Below, piece after piece: positions 55,729 through 64,000 of a DNA stretch of 64,000 bases. The stretch lies in the NCBI RefSeq assembly GCF_002009425.1, contig NZ_CP019936.1, positions 2,839,297 through 2,903,296 on the forward strand, read 5' to 3'. This DNA is from Thiosocius teredinicola (GTDB taxonomy: Bacteria; Pseudomonadota; Gammaproteobacteria; Chromatiales; Chromatiaceae). The position numbers were made by a program, and so were the translations under genes. The notes under the pieces were generated by a model. The model was not told where the DNA came from. It did not search any database and was given only the letters and a program-made list of their open reading frames with translations. How positions within the stretch are numbered: the stretch's first letter is position 1; each line of letters opens with the position of its first letter.

Positions 55729-56598
55729 CTATTGGCGCTTTTCTTCGCCTGGTTTTCCGCTTGCTGATGGTTCGAAGGGTCTGGGCTTCAGCACCTTGCT
55801 GACGAAGTCGTAGGTATAGAACACATCCTTGTCTTTGGGACAGATCTCGTATCGCGCGTCAAAGAACCCTCGCTTTACGGCGAGCACTTCGTTGCTTTGA
55901 AGGTCAACGACGCGCATCTCGCCGCCCCACACCCCGAAGTGACGATCATATTTGTCTCGAACTTCACGCCATGTATATCCGAAGCGACTTTCCGGCCGCT
56001 GTATAGGCTCGATGACCAGTGGACGGCCAACGCTTTCACCTACTCTTCGGTAGAAATAATCTTTCCCATCTTGCGAGCCGAGCCGAAAACGCCAGTACAG
56101 AGATTGACCACGCGGTGGTGCCGATGAGAAAACACTCCGTTTCCAATCGTCTTTCAAATCAGGCAACGCTTTGTTTGTTTCGAAAAACCGATACCGCGAT
56201 ATAAACGGTCCCCACGGCGATCGTGCATCAGAATTGGTGTGGCCCCAGGGGTCTTCAGGCACATCTTCGACCCTTAGCCGCTGGAAATAGTCCCGTGGAT
56301 CTCGAGGTCGCATCTGAAGAATGCCTTCAACATCACCGACAGTCTTATAGATCAACTCGCCCGCCTCGGTCTCACACTTATGCTTGAAGTATTGCTCGCG
56401 GGTGAAATCCGCATACGGTCCCAATTCGTCCACCGACAGACGATCGCCGTACTTGCGCGCAAGTTCTTCCGCCCGCATCTCTGACGTGATGTCCTTGATG
56501 TCGCTGCAACCGGCGAGTGGCACGAAGAGCAGAAACACGGTGGCGATTTGGCCAAATCGAAAAGCGACGCGTCTCTTGTTCTGATATTTGAACGTCAT
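55729..56598 (-). CDS. hypothetical lipoprotein
   Basis: 289 residues with a lipoprotein signal: a basic start, hydrophobic stretch (17-28) and lipobox PLAGC with Cys31. The mature part has DITSEMRAEELARKYGDRL and later beta-rich stretches (VVDLQSNEVLAVKRGFFDARYEICPKD) but no family match. It probably anchors in the outer membrane. Between an orphan gene and the MagIII-like gene. Confidence 0.62.
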   Translation of the reverse strand: MTFKYQNKRRVAFRFGQIATVFLLFVPLAGCSDIKDITSEMRAEELARKYGDRLSVDELGPYADFTREQYFKHKCETEAGELIYKTVGDVEGILQMRPRDPRDYFQRLRVEDVPEDPWGHTNSDARSPWGPFISRYRFFETNKALPDLKDDWKRSVFSSAPPRGQSLYWRFRLGSQDGKDYFYRRVGESVGRPLVIEPIQRPESRFGYTWREVRDKYDRHFGVWGGEMRVVDLQSNEVLAVKRGFFDARYEICPKDKDVFYTYDFVSKVLKPRPFEPSASGKPGEEKRQ

Positions 56599-56685
56599 TC
56601 TCAGCTACTCCGTTTGCTGTGTTTGTCGGCCTGGCTCCAGCGATCCGATAGTCGGCGTTCAAGCGCGCGTTAGGGCGAGGCAACG

Positions 56686-57366
56686 CTAAACCGATGAAGT
56701 CGGACATCCACCTGCAATGGTACACGCCTGACACATCGGCGACTTCCGGCACGCCGCCTTGGCATGTATAACGATCAACGCATGGTATTCCTTGAACATC
56801 GCCACATCGGCGGGCAACGCACGCTCGAAGCCGAGGCGTAGGTCGTCGTAGGGTTCATCGCCTTTGGCGAGGTTCATGCGTTCCAACAGACGGCGCGTGT
56901 AGGTATCGATCACGAATACTGGCTGTTCGAGGGCGTAGAGCAGAATATCGTCAGCCGTTTCGCACCCGACGCCATTGACGCTGAGCAAGCCTTCGCGCTG
57001 CGCAGCCAGATCACGTTCGGCAAACCGTTCCAGACCGCCCTGCTCCGCCAGGTATTCGCACAGGTTGCGCAGGCGACGTGCCTTGATGTTGAAGTAGCCT
57101 GACGGACGGATTGCATCGGCCAGCGTGTCGTGATCGCTGGCGAGAATGCTGTCGAGCGAAAGCAAGTTGAGACGCTTGAGTTGATCGATCGCCTTCTCGA
57201 CATTCGACCAGGCGGCGTTCTGCGTGAGTACCGCACCGACGACGACCTCGAAGGCGGTATCCGCCGGCCACCACGACTGCTCACCGTAGGCAGCGAGCAG
57301 ATCGTCGTAGAGCTTGACGAGTACCTTCGCGGGTGGAGCAAATGCAGGTGACTTGCGACTCGCCAT
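56686..57366 (-). CDS. endonuclease III-related DNA glycosylase (MagIII-like)
   Basis: 226 residues with the helix-hairpin-helix GPD fold: VVVGAVLTQNAAWSNVEKAID, the HhH motif GVGCETADDILLYALEQPVFVIDTYTRR with the catalytic Asp, and a C-terminal iron-sulfur motif CRKSPMCQACTIAGGC. At the Nth Lys position (GVGRKTAN) there is Glu, as in the monofunctional MagIII 3-methyladenine type. The first Cys spacing is x5 rather than x6. Overlaps nothing and follows rluB. Confidence 0.85.
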   Translation of the reverse strand: MASRKSPAFAPPAKVLVKLYDDLLAAYGEQSWWPADTAFEVVVGAVLTQNAAWSNVEKAIDQLKRLNLLSLDSILASDHDTLADAIRPSGYFNIKARRLRNLCEYLAEQGGLERFAERDLAAQREGLLSVNGVGCETADDILLYALEQPVFVIDTYTRRLLERMNLAKGDEPYDDLRLGFERALPADVAMFKEYHALIVIHAKAACRKSPMCQACTIAGGCPTSSV

Positions 57367-57387
57367 CGAATCACGAACGGATTGTGC

Positions 57388-58245
57388 CTAACGCTCGCGG
57401 CGCGACTTCCACGGTGAACCGTGAGCAGACGGTTTCTTGGCCGGTGGCTTTTTGCCCGGCGTACGTTCCAGCGTGCCCCAGGGGCGTTTGTCGTTGAGGT
57501 CGACTACGTTGAGCAGCTCGCGTTTTTCTTCAGCGCTCAGTTCGCGCCACTGACCCGCTTTGACGCTGCTGTCGAGAAAGATCGGTCCGTAGCGCACGCG
57601 CTTCAGTCGCGACACGGTCGCACCGACCGCTTCCCACAGACGGCGCACCTCGCGCTTGCGACCTTCCATGATCACCAGGTGGAACCAATGGTTGGCACCT
57701 TCGCCACCCGCATCGACGATGTCTTCGAAGCGCGCCGGCCCGTCTTCCAACTGCACACCTTCGACCAGCTGCCGCACCATGTCATCGGTGACTTCGCCTT
57801 TGACGCGCACGGCGTATTCGCGATCGATCTGGGTGCGCGGATGCATCAGGCGGTTGGCCAGCTCGCCATCGTTGGTGAGCAGCAAAAGGCCCGCACTGTT
57901 TACGTCGAGACGACCAACGGCGATCCACCGGCCGTAGGGTAGACGCGGCAGACGATCGAATACGGTCTTGCGACCTTCGGGGTCATTGCGCGTGACCAAC
58001 TCGCCTTCCGGCTTGTTGTACAGAATCACGAATCGCTGGTTGCCGGCGAGGCGCTTGCCGCCCACCGGTCGACCGTCGACCTCGATGTGATCGTCAGGCG
58101 TTGCCCGGTCGCCCAGCTTGGCGACCTTGCCGTTGACCTTGACCTTGCCTTCGTCGATCAGCGTTTCGAGATAACGGCGTGAGCCGAGGCCGGCATTGGC
58201 GAGCAGTTTCTGCAGGCGCTCGCCACCCTTTGGATCAGACTTCAT
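57388..58245 (-). CDS. rluB: 23S rRNA pseudouridine synthase RluB
   Basis: Makes pseudouridine 2605 of 23S rRNA. 285 residues: an S4 domain at the N terminus ([29 protein letters not shown]), the RsuA-family motif [18 protein letters not shown] with catalytic Asp, and a basic C-terminal tail. Its ATG overlaps the scpB stop by 11 bp, so it is downstream of the hexanucleotide repeat in one transcript. Confidence 0.95.
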   Translation of the reverse strand: MKSDPKGGERLQKLLANAGLGSRRYLETLIDEGKVKVNGKVAKLGDRATPDDHIEVDGRPVGGKRLAGNQRFVILYNKPEGELVTRNDPEGRKTVFDRLPRLPYGRWIAVGRLDVNSAGLLLLTNDGELANRLMHPRTQIDREYAVRVKGEVTDDMVRQLVEGVQLEDGPARFEDIVDAGGEGANHWFHLVIMEGRKREVRRLWEAVGATVSRLKRVRYGPIFLDSSVKAGQWRELSAEEKRELLNVVDLNDKRPWGTLERTPGKKPPAKKPSAHGSPWKSRRER

Positions 58246-59347
58246 CGCTGCTCAGAATCGGCCGCTCGCGCTTTTCGGCTTCGGCTTCGGCTTCGGCTTC
58301 GGCTTCGGCTTCGGCTTCGGCTTCGGCTTCGGCTTCGGCTTCGGCTTCGGCTTCGGCTTCGGCTTCGGCTTCGGCTTCGGCTTCGGCTTCGGCTTCGGCT
58401 TCGGCTTCGGCTTCGGCTTCGGCTTCGGCTTCGGCTTCGGCTTCGGCTTCGGCTTCGGCTTCGGCTTCGGCTTCGGCTTCGGCTTCGGCTTCGGCTTCGG
58501 CTTCGGCTTCGGCTTCGGCTTCGGCTTCGGCTTCGGCTTCGGCTTCGGCTTCGGCTTCGGCTTCGGCTTCGGCTTCGGCTTCGGCTTCGGCTTCGGCTTC
58601 GGCTTCGGCTTCGGCTTCGGCTTCGGCTTCGGCTTCGGCTTCGGCTTCGGCTTCGGCTTCGGCTTCGGCTTCGGCTTCGGCTTCGGCTTCGGCTTCGGCT
58701 TCGGCAAGTGTGTCCTCGGTCGCTTCTGCGTCAAGCGACTCGCCATCGCCCTCAGCGCCTTCTGCACCCTCTTCGCCCGCCTTGTCCGGATCGCTCAGAT
58801 CCAGCTCGCGATTGATCTCGTCGAGATCGCGCAACTCGGCCAACGTCGGCAGTTCGTCCAACGACTTCAGGCCGAAGTAGTCGAGGAACTCCCGGGTGGT
58901 GCTGTACAGCGATGGTTTGCCGGGTACATCGCGATGCCCAACAACACGCACCCACTCGCGTTCGAGCAGCGTCTTCATGATGTTGGTGCTGACCGACACA
59001 CCTCGGATGTCTTCGATCTCGCCACGTGTGATCGGCTGTCGGTAGGCGACCAGCGCGAGCGTTTCCATCAGCGCACGCGAATAACGCGCCGGCTTTTCTT
59101 CCCACAGACGCGACACCCACGGCGAACAGTCGGCGCGCACCTGGATGCGCCAGCCGCTGGAGACCTCGGCCACCTCGATACCGCGACCTTCATAGTCCTG
59201 CGCCAACGTTTCGAGCGCCTCGCGCAGCTCTTTCTTTTCCGGACACTCGATCTCGGTGAACAGCGTCTGCAATGCGTCCAACGACAAGGGCCGACCGGCG
59301 GCGAGCAATGCCGCCTCGACGATATTCTTTAACTCAGGTGCAGCCAT
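58235..59347 (-). CDS. scpB: segregation and condensation protein B with a (Glu-Ala)71 tail
   Basis: 370 residues. The N-terminal 190 are a normal ScpB: two winged helices ([40 protein letters not shown]) that bind ScpA. The natural acidic tail ([24 protein letters not shown]) then runs into an uninterrupted Glu-Ala repeat of 142 residues encoded by the GGCTTC microsatellite, ending [12 protein letters not shown]. ScpB is normally 180-230 residues, so this is a large, purely repeat-derived extension. Unit length is six bases, so expansions keep frame. Confidence 0.9.
   Translation of the reverse strand: MAAPELKNIVEAALLAAGRPLSLDALQTLFTEIECPEKKELREALETLAQDYEGRGIEVAEVSSGWRIQVRADCSPWVSRLWEEKPARYSRALMETLALVAYRQPITRGEIEDIRGVSVSTNIMKTLLEREWVRVVGHRDVPGKPSLYSTTREFLDYFGLKSLDELPTLAELRDLDEINRELDLSDPDKAGEEGAEGAEGDGESLDAEATEDTLAEAEAEAEAEAEAEAEAEAEAEAEAEAEAEAEAEAEAEAEAEAEAEAEAEAEAEAEAEAEAEAEAEAEAEAEAEAEAEAEAEAEAEAEAEAEAEAEAEAEAEAEAEAEAEAEAEAEAEAEAEAEAEAEAEAEAEAEAEAEAEAEKRERPILSSDEV
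58277..58702. repeat. hexanucleotide microsatellite (GGCTTC)71 inside scpB
   Basis: 71 perfect tandem copies of GGCTTC (426 bp) on the plus strand, GAAGCC on the coding strand. No interruption is seen. All six frames are open across it, so it makes spurious plus-strand ORFs (Gly-Phe, Ala-Ser). Purity indicates recent slippage. Confidence 0.97.
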
Positions 59348-60159
59348 TAGCGTGCCTTCACATGGATCGGTGCAAACGACTCGGCCTGCACCAATTCAAT
59401 CAACTGTTGTTTGATCAGTTCGAGTACCGCCATGAAGGTCACGACCACGCCCTGGCGGCCTTCGCTGATATCGAACAGATCGGTGAACTGGGTGAACCGC
59501 TCGGCGTTGACCGATTCGAGTACGCGGCTCATACGCTCGCGCAGCGACAAGGGTTCACGCGCGACATGGTGACTGCTGAACATGTCCGCGCGGTGCAGCA
59601 CATCTTTGAGTGCCAGCAGCACCTCTTTGAGGTCGACTTCCGGCGGGTCCTGGTCGATGTGCTTGTGCGGCACCTCGACCACCACGGGGAACACGTCACG
59701 CCCCAGTTGCGGCAGTGCCTCGATATCTTCGGCCGCCTGTTTGAAGCGCTCGTACTCCTGCAGCCGGCGAATCAGCTCGGCGCGCGGATCGTGCTCTTCT
59801 TCTTCGTCGGCCGGTGGGCGCGGCAGCAACATGCGCGACTTGATCTCTGCCAGCATTGCCGCCATCACCAGGTACTCGGCAGCGAGTTCGAGACGCAGAT
59901 CCTGCATCAACTCGATGTATTCCATGTACTGCTTGGTGATATCGGCAATCGGAATATCGAGGATGTCGAGGTTCTGCCGCCGGATCAGGTACAGCAGCAG
60001 ATCGAGCGGGCCTTCGAACGCATCGAGAAACACCTCGAGCGCGTCGGGCGGAATGTAGAGGTCTTTGGGCAGGTTGTACTGCGGCTGCCCCTGCACGACG
60101 GCAAAGGGCATCTCTTCCTGCTGCGGGGTTTTGACGGCTTCGGCTTGTGGCTCGCTCAA
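59347..60159 (-). CDS. scpA: segregation and condensation protein A
   Basis: Kleisin subunit that bridges the SMC heads. 270 residues with the N-terminal DAFEGPLDLLLYLIRRQNLDILDI motif and the C-terminal winged helix that ends before AESFAPIHVKAR. Starts at TTG. Its stop shares a base with the scpB ATG (TAATG), the usual scpAB overlap. Confidence 0.96.
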   Translation of the reverse strand: MSEPQAEAVKTPQQEEMPFAVVQGQPQYNLPKDLYIPPDALEVFLDAFEGPLDLLLYLIRRQNLDILDIPIADITKQYMEYIELMQDLRLELAAEYLVMAAMLAEIKSRMLLPRPPADEEEEHDPRAELIRRLQEYERFKQAAEDIEALPQLGRDVFPVVVEVPHKHIDQDPPEVDLKEVLLALKDVLHRADMFSSHHVAREPLSLRERMSRVLESVNAERFTQFTDLFDISEGRQGVVVTFMAVLELIKQQLIELVQAESFAPIHVKAR

Positions 60160-60179
60160 TGCAGGGCTATCCGTTGTTG

Positions 60180-61394
60180 TCAGTAGTCGAGCGACATCGC
60201 GTGTCGGACTTCGTCCATCGTCTCGCGCGCCACTTCACGCGCCCGTTCGCAACCCTCGTTGATGATGTTGCGCACCAGGTCGGGTTGCTCGGCGTATTCC
60301 TTGGCGCGTTCCTGCATCGGTTTGAGTTCGGCGAGCACGGCATCGATCACCGGCTGCTTGCATTCGATGCAGCCGATGCCGGCCGACTTGCAGCCCTGCT
60401 GAACCCATTCCTGCACACCTTGATCCGAATACACCTCGTGGAACTGCCACACAGGGCAGTTGGCCGGATCGCCCGGATCGGTACGCCGCACGCGCGCCGG
60501 ATCGGTCGGCATGGTGCGCAGGCTCTTCTCGACGTCTTCGGGCAGGGCATCCAACGGTATGGTGTTGCCGTAGGACTTGGACATCTTCTGCCCGTCCAGG
60601 CCCGGCATCTTCGACGCCTTGGTCAGCAGCGGCTGCGGCTCGGGCAGGATTACCTTGCCACCGCCTTCGAGGTAGCCGAACAGACGGTCGCGATCGGCGA
60701 TGCCGATATTCTGTTGCGATTCGAGCAAGGCGCGCGCTGCTTCGAGTGCCGCTTCGTCGCCCTGCTCCTGGTAGGAACGCCGATAGCCGGCATACAGCTT
60801 GGCGTTCTTCTTGCCCATCTTCTTGATCGCCTGCTCTGCCTTCTCTTCGAAGTCGGGTTCGCGGCCATAGATGTGGTTGAAACGGCGCGCCACCTCGCGC
60901 GTGAGTTCGACGTGCACCACCTGGTCTTCACCGACCGGCACCAGGCCGGCGCGATACACCAGGATGTCGGCCGACTGCAGCAGCGGGTAGCCCAGAAAGC
61001 CGTAGGTCGACAGGTCTTTCTCTTTGAGCTTTTCCTGCTGGTCTTTGTAGGTCGGCACACGCTCGAGCCAACCCAGCGGCGTGATCATCGACAGCAGCAG
61101 GTGCAGCTCCGCATGCTCGGGCACCCGCGACTGCACGAACAGCGTCGCTTCGCCCGGGTTGACGCCGGCGGCCAGCCAGTCGACCACCATGTCCCAGGTG
61201 GCCTGCGGCACCTTGCTTGGATCGTCATAATCCGTGGTCAATGCATGCCAGTCGGCGACGAAGAAGAAGCACTGGTACTCGTGCTGCAACTCGACCCAGT
61301 TGCGCAAAACCCCATGATAGTGACCCAGGTGCAAACGCCCGGTCGGGCGCATCCCGGATAGAACGCGTGCGTGTTGCGCAGCTACGGCAGCCAA
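60180..61394 (-). CDS. trpS: tryptophan-tRNA ligase
   Basis: Class I aminoacyl-tRNA synthetase. 404 residues: the HIGH motif as HLGHYHG at 22-28, KMSKS in DGQKMSKSYGN, and SGMRPTGRL before HIGH. The protein is about 70 residues longer than the Escherichia coli enzyme, with a Cys-containing insertion (GCKSAGIGCIECKQ), as in many gammaproteobacterial relatives. TTG start with GGAG eight bases upstream. Confidence 0.95.
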   Translation of the reverse strand: MAAVAAQHARVLSGMRPTGRLHLGHYHGVLRNWVELQHEYQCFFFVADWHALTTDYDDPSKVPQATWDMVVDWLAAGVNPGEATLFVQSRVPEHAELHLLLSMITPLGWLERVPTYKDQQEKLKEKDLSTYGFLGYPLLQSADILVYRAGLVPVGEDQVVHVELTREVARRFNHIYGREPDFEEKAEQAIKKMGKKNAKLYAGYRRSYQEQGDEAALEAARALLESQQNIGIADRDRLFGYLEGGGKVILPEPQPLLTKASKMPGLDGQKMSKSYGNTIPLDALPEDVEKSLRTMPTDPARVRRTDPGDPANCPVWQFHEVYSDQGVQEWVQQGCKSAGIGCIECKQPVIDAVLAELKPMQERAKEYAEQPDLVRNIINEGCERAREVARETMDEVRHAMSLDY

Positions 61395-61407
61395 TTGATT
61401 ACTCCAC

Positions 61408-62085
61408 TCAAGACGGGACCGGCAGTATACCCAAGACGACGTCGCTGCCGGGCAGCAATCCGACCACGGCGACCACCATCGGCCACAGCAGCTGTCCCAG
61501 CACCTTGGTGACCAGCAATCCTATCAGGATGAACATCCCAAAAGGTTCGATCCGCGCGTACATTTTCGACAATTCGGCCGGCAGTAGCCCGGTCATGATG
61601 CGCCCGCCGTCGAGCGGCGGAATCGGCAGCAGGTTCAGCACCATCAGCATGACGTTGACGATCACGCCGGCGATGCCCATCAACAGTAACGGCAGCGCCA
61701 CGGCGTGCATCGTGTGCAGCAGGTTGTGCGCCAGCAGCAACAGCAGCGACCAGGCGACCGCCATCAGGAAATTTACGCCGGGACCGGCGGCCGCGACGAT
61801 CGCCATGTCACGCTTCGGCGAGTTGAGGCGCTCGGGTACGACCGGTACCGGCTTGGCCCAGCCAATCACGAAGCCGGTGAAGCTCAGCATCAGCAGCGGC
61901 ACCAGCACGGTGCCGATCGGATCGATATGCGCCAGCGGATTGAAGGTGATCCGGCCGAGTTTGCGCGCCGTCGGGTCGCCCAGGCGGTCGGCCATCCAGC
62001 CGTGTGCGGCCTCGTGAACGGTGACGGCAAAGATCAGCGGCAACGCCCAGACCGCGATCCACTGCACGAGGGATAATTCTTCCAT
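61408..62085 (-). CDS. site-2 protease family (M50) membrane metalloprotease
   Basis: 225 residues, six to seven membrane helices. The zinc motif HEAAH is at 24-28 in the first helix and the third ligand in NLLPIPPLDGGR (about 160). This is the small stand-alone M50 type. Its substrate is unknown. It is co-directional with trpS and scpAB, 14 bp before the trpS start region. Confidence 0.9.
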   Translation of the reverse strand: MEELSLVQWIAVWALPLIFAVTVHEAAHGWMADRLGDPTARKLGRITFNPLAHIDPIGTVLVPLLMLSFTGFVIGWAKPVPVVPERLNSPKRDMAIVAAAGPGVNFLMAVAWSLLLLLAHNLLHTMHAVALPLLLMGIAGVIVNVMLMVLNLLPIPPLDGGRIMTGLLPAELSKMYARIEPFGMFILIGLLVTKVLGQLLWPMVVAVVGLLPGSDVVLGILPVPS

Positions 62086-62137
62086 GGCCGCGATTATATC
62101 GCTGCGTTGTGCCGCTGGCGCGCCTGCATGGGTCGCT

Positions 62138-62398
62138 TAGCCCGAACATTTCACCAGCCGAACAACGCCATTGTTTTAAGTATCTGGAGCGGCAAGGATT
62201 TCCTTGAATCGTGATGCGAACGCCACATTTACAGTTTGTACCCGGCGTCGTTCTATTCGGATTCCTGCGGTTTCTCGCTCGCTGCGGCTTGGCTTTCAAT
62301 CAAGCCATAGCGACGGCTATGACCTTTCGCTCCAAGCCGGCGCCTCAACGGCTGCGAAACGCGCCAGTTCTGCGAATACTGGTGAAGTGTTCGGGCTA
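62138..62398. mobile_element. 261-bp element with 20-bp terminal inverted repeats (MITE-like)
   Basis: Arms TAGCCCGAACATTTCACCAG (62138-62157) and its inverted copy with one mismatch (62379-62398) enclose 221 bp. The right arm ends in the TAG stop of yciO. No transposase is inside; a short plus-strand frame (62211-62399) is not convincing. The rest of the gap after the M50 gene shows nothing else. Non-autonomous element or REP-type pair. Confidence 0.65.
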
Positions 62399-63019
62399 GT
62401 CGGTGAACAGCGACACATCGCCCAGTCCGGCGCGCAGCACCTTGGGCGGGTCTTCGTGCAGATCGATCACGCTGGTCGGCTCATAGCCGCAGTAGCCGCC
62501 GTCGATGATCAGATCGACCGCATGGCCGAGGGTATCGCGCATCTCGTACGGGTCCATCATCGGCATGTCTTCGCCCGGCAGGATCAGCGTGCTGCTGAGC
62601 AGCGGCTCGTTGAGGTCGTCGAGCAGCGCCAGGGCCACCCGGTTGTCCGGGATGCGCACGCCGATCGTCTTGCGCTTGGCGTGCATCAGCCGCTTGGGAA
62701 CCTGCTTCGTCGCCTGCAGGATGAAGGTGTACGGACCCGGCGTCAGATTCTTGATCAGGCGGTGGGCCTGGTTGTCCATCTTGGTGTAGGCCGAGAGCTC
62801 GGACAGGCTGCGTCCGATCAGCGTGAAATTGTGCTGTTCGTCGAGACGCCGGATCTGACGAATACGATCCATCGCCGTCTTGTCGCCGATCTGGCAGCCG
62901 ATGGCATAACTGGAATCGGTCGGATAGATCACCACCCCGCCGTCGCGCACGATGTCCGCGGCATGACGAATCAACCGCGCCTGAGGGTTCTCAGGGTGGA
63001 TCTGAAAAAACTGAGACAT
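62396..63019 (-). CDS. yciO: Sua5/YciO/YrdC family protein YciO
   Basis: 207 residues of the threonylcarbamoyl-AMP synthase superfamily. DIVRDGGVVIYPTDSSYAIGCQ and RIRQIRR, then PGPYTFILQATKQVPKRL, are YciO/Sua5 motifs; it lacks the C-terminal Sua5 domain. YciO is a paralogue of TsaC, with weak or unclear tRNA t6A activity. The TAG stop and following bases belong to an inverted repeat (62138-62398). Confidence 0.9.
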   Translation of the reverse strand: MSQFFQIHPENPQARLIRHAADIVRDGGVVIYPTDSSYAIGCQIGDKTAMDRIRQIRRLDEQHNFTLIGRSLSELSAYTKMDNQAHRLIKNLTPGPYTFILQATKQVPKRLMHAKRKTIGVRIPDNRVALALLDDLNEPLLSSTLILPGEDMPMMDPYEMRDTLGHAVDLIIDGGYCGYEPTSVIDLHEDPPKVLRAGLGDVSLFTD

Positions 63020-63025
63020 CTTAAA

Positions 63026-63868
63026 TCAATGGCTTATCAGCCAATCCTTCCAAATTGGTTTACATCCCTGCGGTAGCTCGGGCAATCGACCGAGCTCGAT
63101 CCAGGGCTGTTCCGGTCCGTGGTAATCGGAACCGGCGGATGCCAGCAAACCAAAATCACGCGCATGGTGCGCCATCGTGAAGTAGTCGTCCTTGCTATGA
63201 CTCCCCGAGACGACCTCAAGCGCCGCGCCGCCGACCTCGACGAATTCGCCGATCAGCCGCCGCAGCTTGGTTCGCGTAAGGGGGTATCGCGCCGGGTGTG
63301 CGATTACCGCTTGCCCACCCGAAAGCCGAATCCAGCGCACCGCATCCTCGAGTTCGGCCCATTCGCCCGGCACATAGCCCGGCTTGCCGTTCACCAGGTA
63401 CTTTTTGAACACCGCGCGCACATCGCTGGCGTGGCCATTATCCACCAGAAATCGTGCGAAATGGGTGCGACTGATCAAACGACCGTTGGATAGTGCGCGT
63501 GCGCCCTCGAACGCACCGTCGATGCCCTTGGCGGCCAGGCGCCGACCGATCTCTTCAGCGCGCCAATCGCGAAACTCGCGCAAACCTGCCAGGCCGCCGT
63601 TCAAGCGCTCGTCGTCCGCGGCCACGTTCAGACCAACAATGTGAATGGTCAGTGATTGCCAGGTGACCGAGATCTCGACACCCGGCACGAAACCGATGCC
63701 GACCTCGCGCGCCGCGTCGGCAGCCTCTGCGACACCCTCGAGCGTGTCGTGATCGGTCAGGGCCATCACCTCCACACCCCCGGCCTGGGCGCGGCAGATC
63801 AGCTCGCGCGGCGTCAGCGTGCCGTCGGAGGCGGTGGAATGGGCATGTAAATCAAATGAACTGGGCAT
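63026..63868 (-). CDS. PHP-domain phosphatase, RNase AM / YciV family
   Basis: 280 residues. The PHP metal sites are DLHAHSTASDG at 6-16, LTDHDT near 37-42, the HPAR motif and SDYHG near the end. YciV (RNase AM) in Escherichia coli trims 5' ends of rRNAs and hydrolyses 3',5'-nucleotide bisphosphates. It lies six bases before yciO, the conserved yciV-yciO pair. Confidence 0.9.
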   Translation of the reverse strand: MPSSFDLHAHSTASDGTLTPRELICRAQAGGVEVMALTDHDTLEGVAEAADAAREVGIGFVPGVEISVTWQSLTIHIVGLNVAADDERLNGGLAGLREFRDWRAEEIGRRLAAKGIDGAFEGARALSNGRLISRTHFARFLVDNGHASDVRAVFKKYLVNGKPGYVPGEWAELEDAVRWIRLSGGQAVIAHPARYPLTRTKLRRLIGEFVEVGGAALEVVSGSHSKDDYFTMAHHARDFGLLASAGSDYHGPEQPWIELGRLPELPQGCKPIWKDWLISH

Positions 63869-63975
63869 AGCGCCGATTTTACAGGAACACCCGCGCCGCC
63901 GTTCGCCGACAAAGGCCGTGGTAATCGGCGCTATGCACCCTGTGCGATCAACTGTGCGTGCTACACTTCCGCGCC

Positions 63976-64000
63976 ATGAAAGTCCCGCCGGTCGACCTTT
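63976..64000 (+). CDS. start of a gene running out of the window
   Basis: An ATG at 63976 opens MKVPPVDL to the window edge on the plus strand, divergent from the PHP gene. No ribosome site is strong; TACACT at about 63961-63966 could be a -10. Too short to identify. Confidence 0.3.

Noticed and set aside
58179-59332. plus-strand frames coding (Ala-Ser)n and (Gly-Phe)n
   Set aside because: A consequence of the GGCTTC array being open in every frame; they are antisense to scpB and rluB.

Overview
The window reads as chromosomal DNA of a high-GC, sulfur-oxidising, PHB-storing gammaproteobacterium, of the purple-sulfur or thiotrophic-symbiont kind. The evidence is a soxXA pair, a SoxW-like double thioredoxin, phaA-phaB-phaR, and several typically gammaproteobacterial gene orders: gyrA-serC-pheA-hisC-tyrA-aroA-cmk-rpsA-ihfB, trpS-scpA-scpB-rluB and ubiG-gph-yciK. 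Species cannot be named from the sequence alone.

Layout. 1-2.5 kb: end of a PHB operon (phaA partial, phaB), the PHA regulator phaR and a STAS protein. 2.5-9.5 kb: transhydrogenase sthA, two small proteins, then an mrfA-mrfB type helicase/exonuclease repair pair divergent from lexA, with a perfect dyad between them; hspQ follows. 9.5-12.5 kb: a tightly overlapping operon of an ArnD-like protein without its metal ligands, a SET-domain protein, cmoA and cmoB. 12.5-16.4 kb: small proteins, a three-gene ExbB/ExbD-like membrane locus and an orphan protein. 16.5-23.2 kb: surface-glycan genes (two glycosyltransferases, two sulfotransferases, a GH43-like propeller, an FkbM methyltransferase). 23.5-27.4 kb: an accessory segment with a two-cassette attC array (LprI-domain protein and DUF3800 protein) and no integrase in view.

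27.4-40 kb: the conserved block from ihfB to gyrA, read on the minus strand, with serA inserted between serC and pheA. 40-46 kb: soxXA, an Lrp-family regulator divergent from leuA, and a chemoreceptor. 46-51.5 kb: mtnA divergent from an MTA/SAH deaminase, then ubiG-gph-phytoene-synthase-like-yciK. 51.7-56.6 kb: a lone CZB-domain protein, the SoxW-like protein, a diguanylate cyclase and two orphan proteins. 56.7-63.9 kb, minus strand: MagIII-like glycosylase, rluB, scpB, scpA, trpS, an M50 protease, yciO and a PHP phosphatase (RNase AM type). scpB carries 71 perfect copies of a 6-bp repeat.

Most promising for follow-up: the attC cassette array; the (Glu-Ala)71 microsatellite in scpB; the lexA/mrfAB shared operator-like dyad; the inactive ArnD homologue coupled to a SET protein and cmoAB; the ExbBD-like three-gene locus; and a terminal-inverted-repeat element that supplies the yciO stop codon. 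Function assignments rest on recognised motifs and neighbourhood only; no database search was made.
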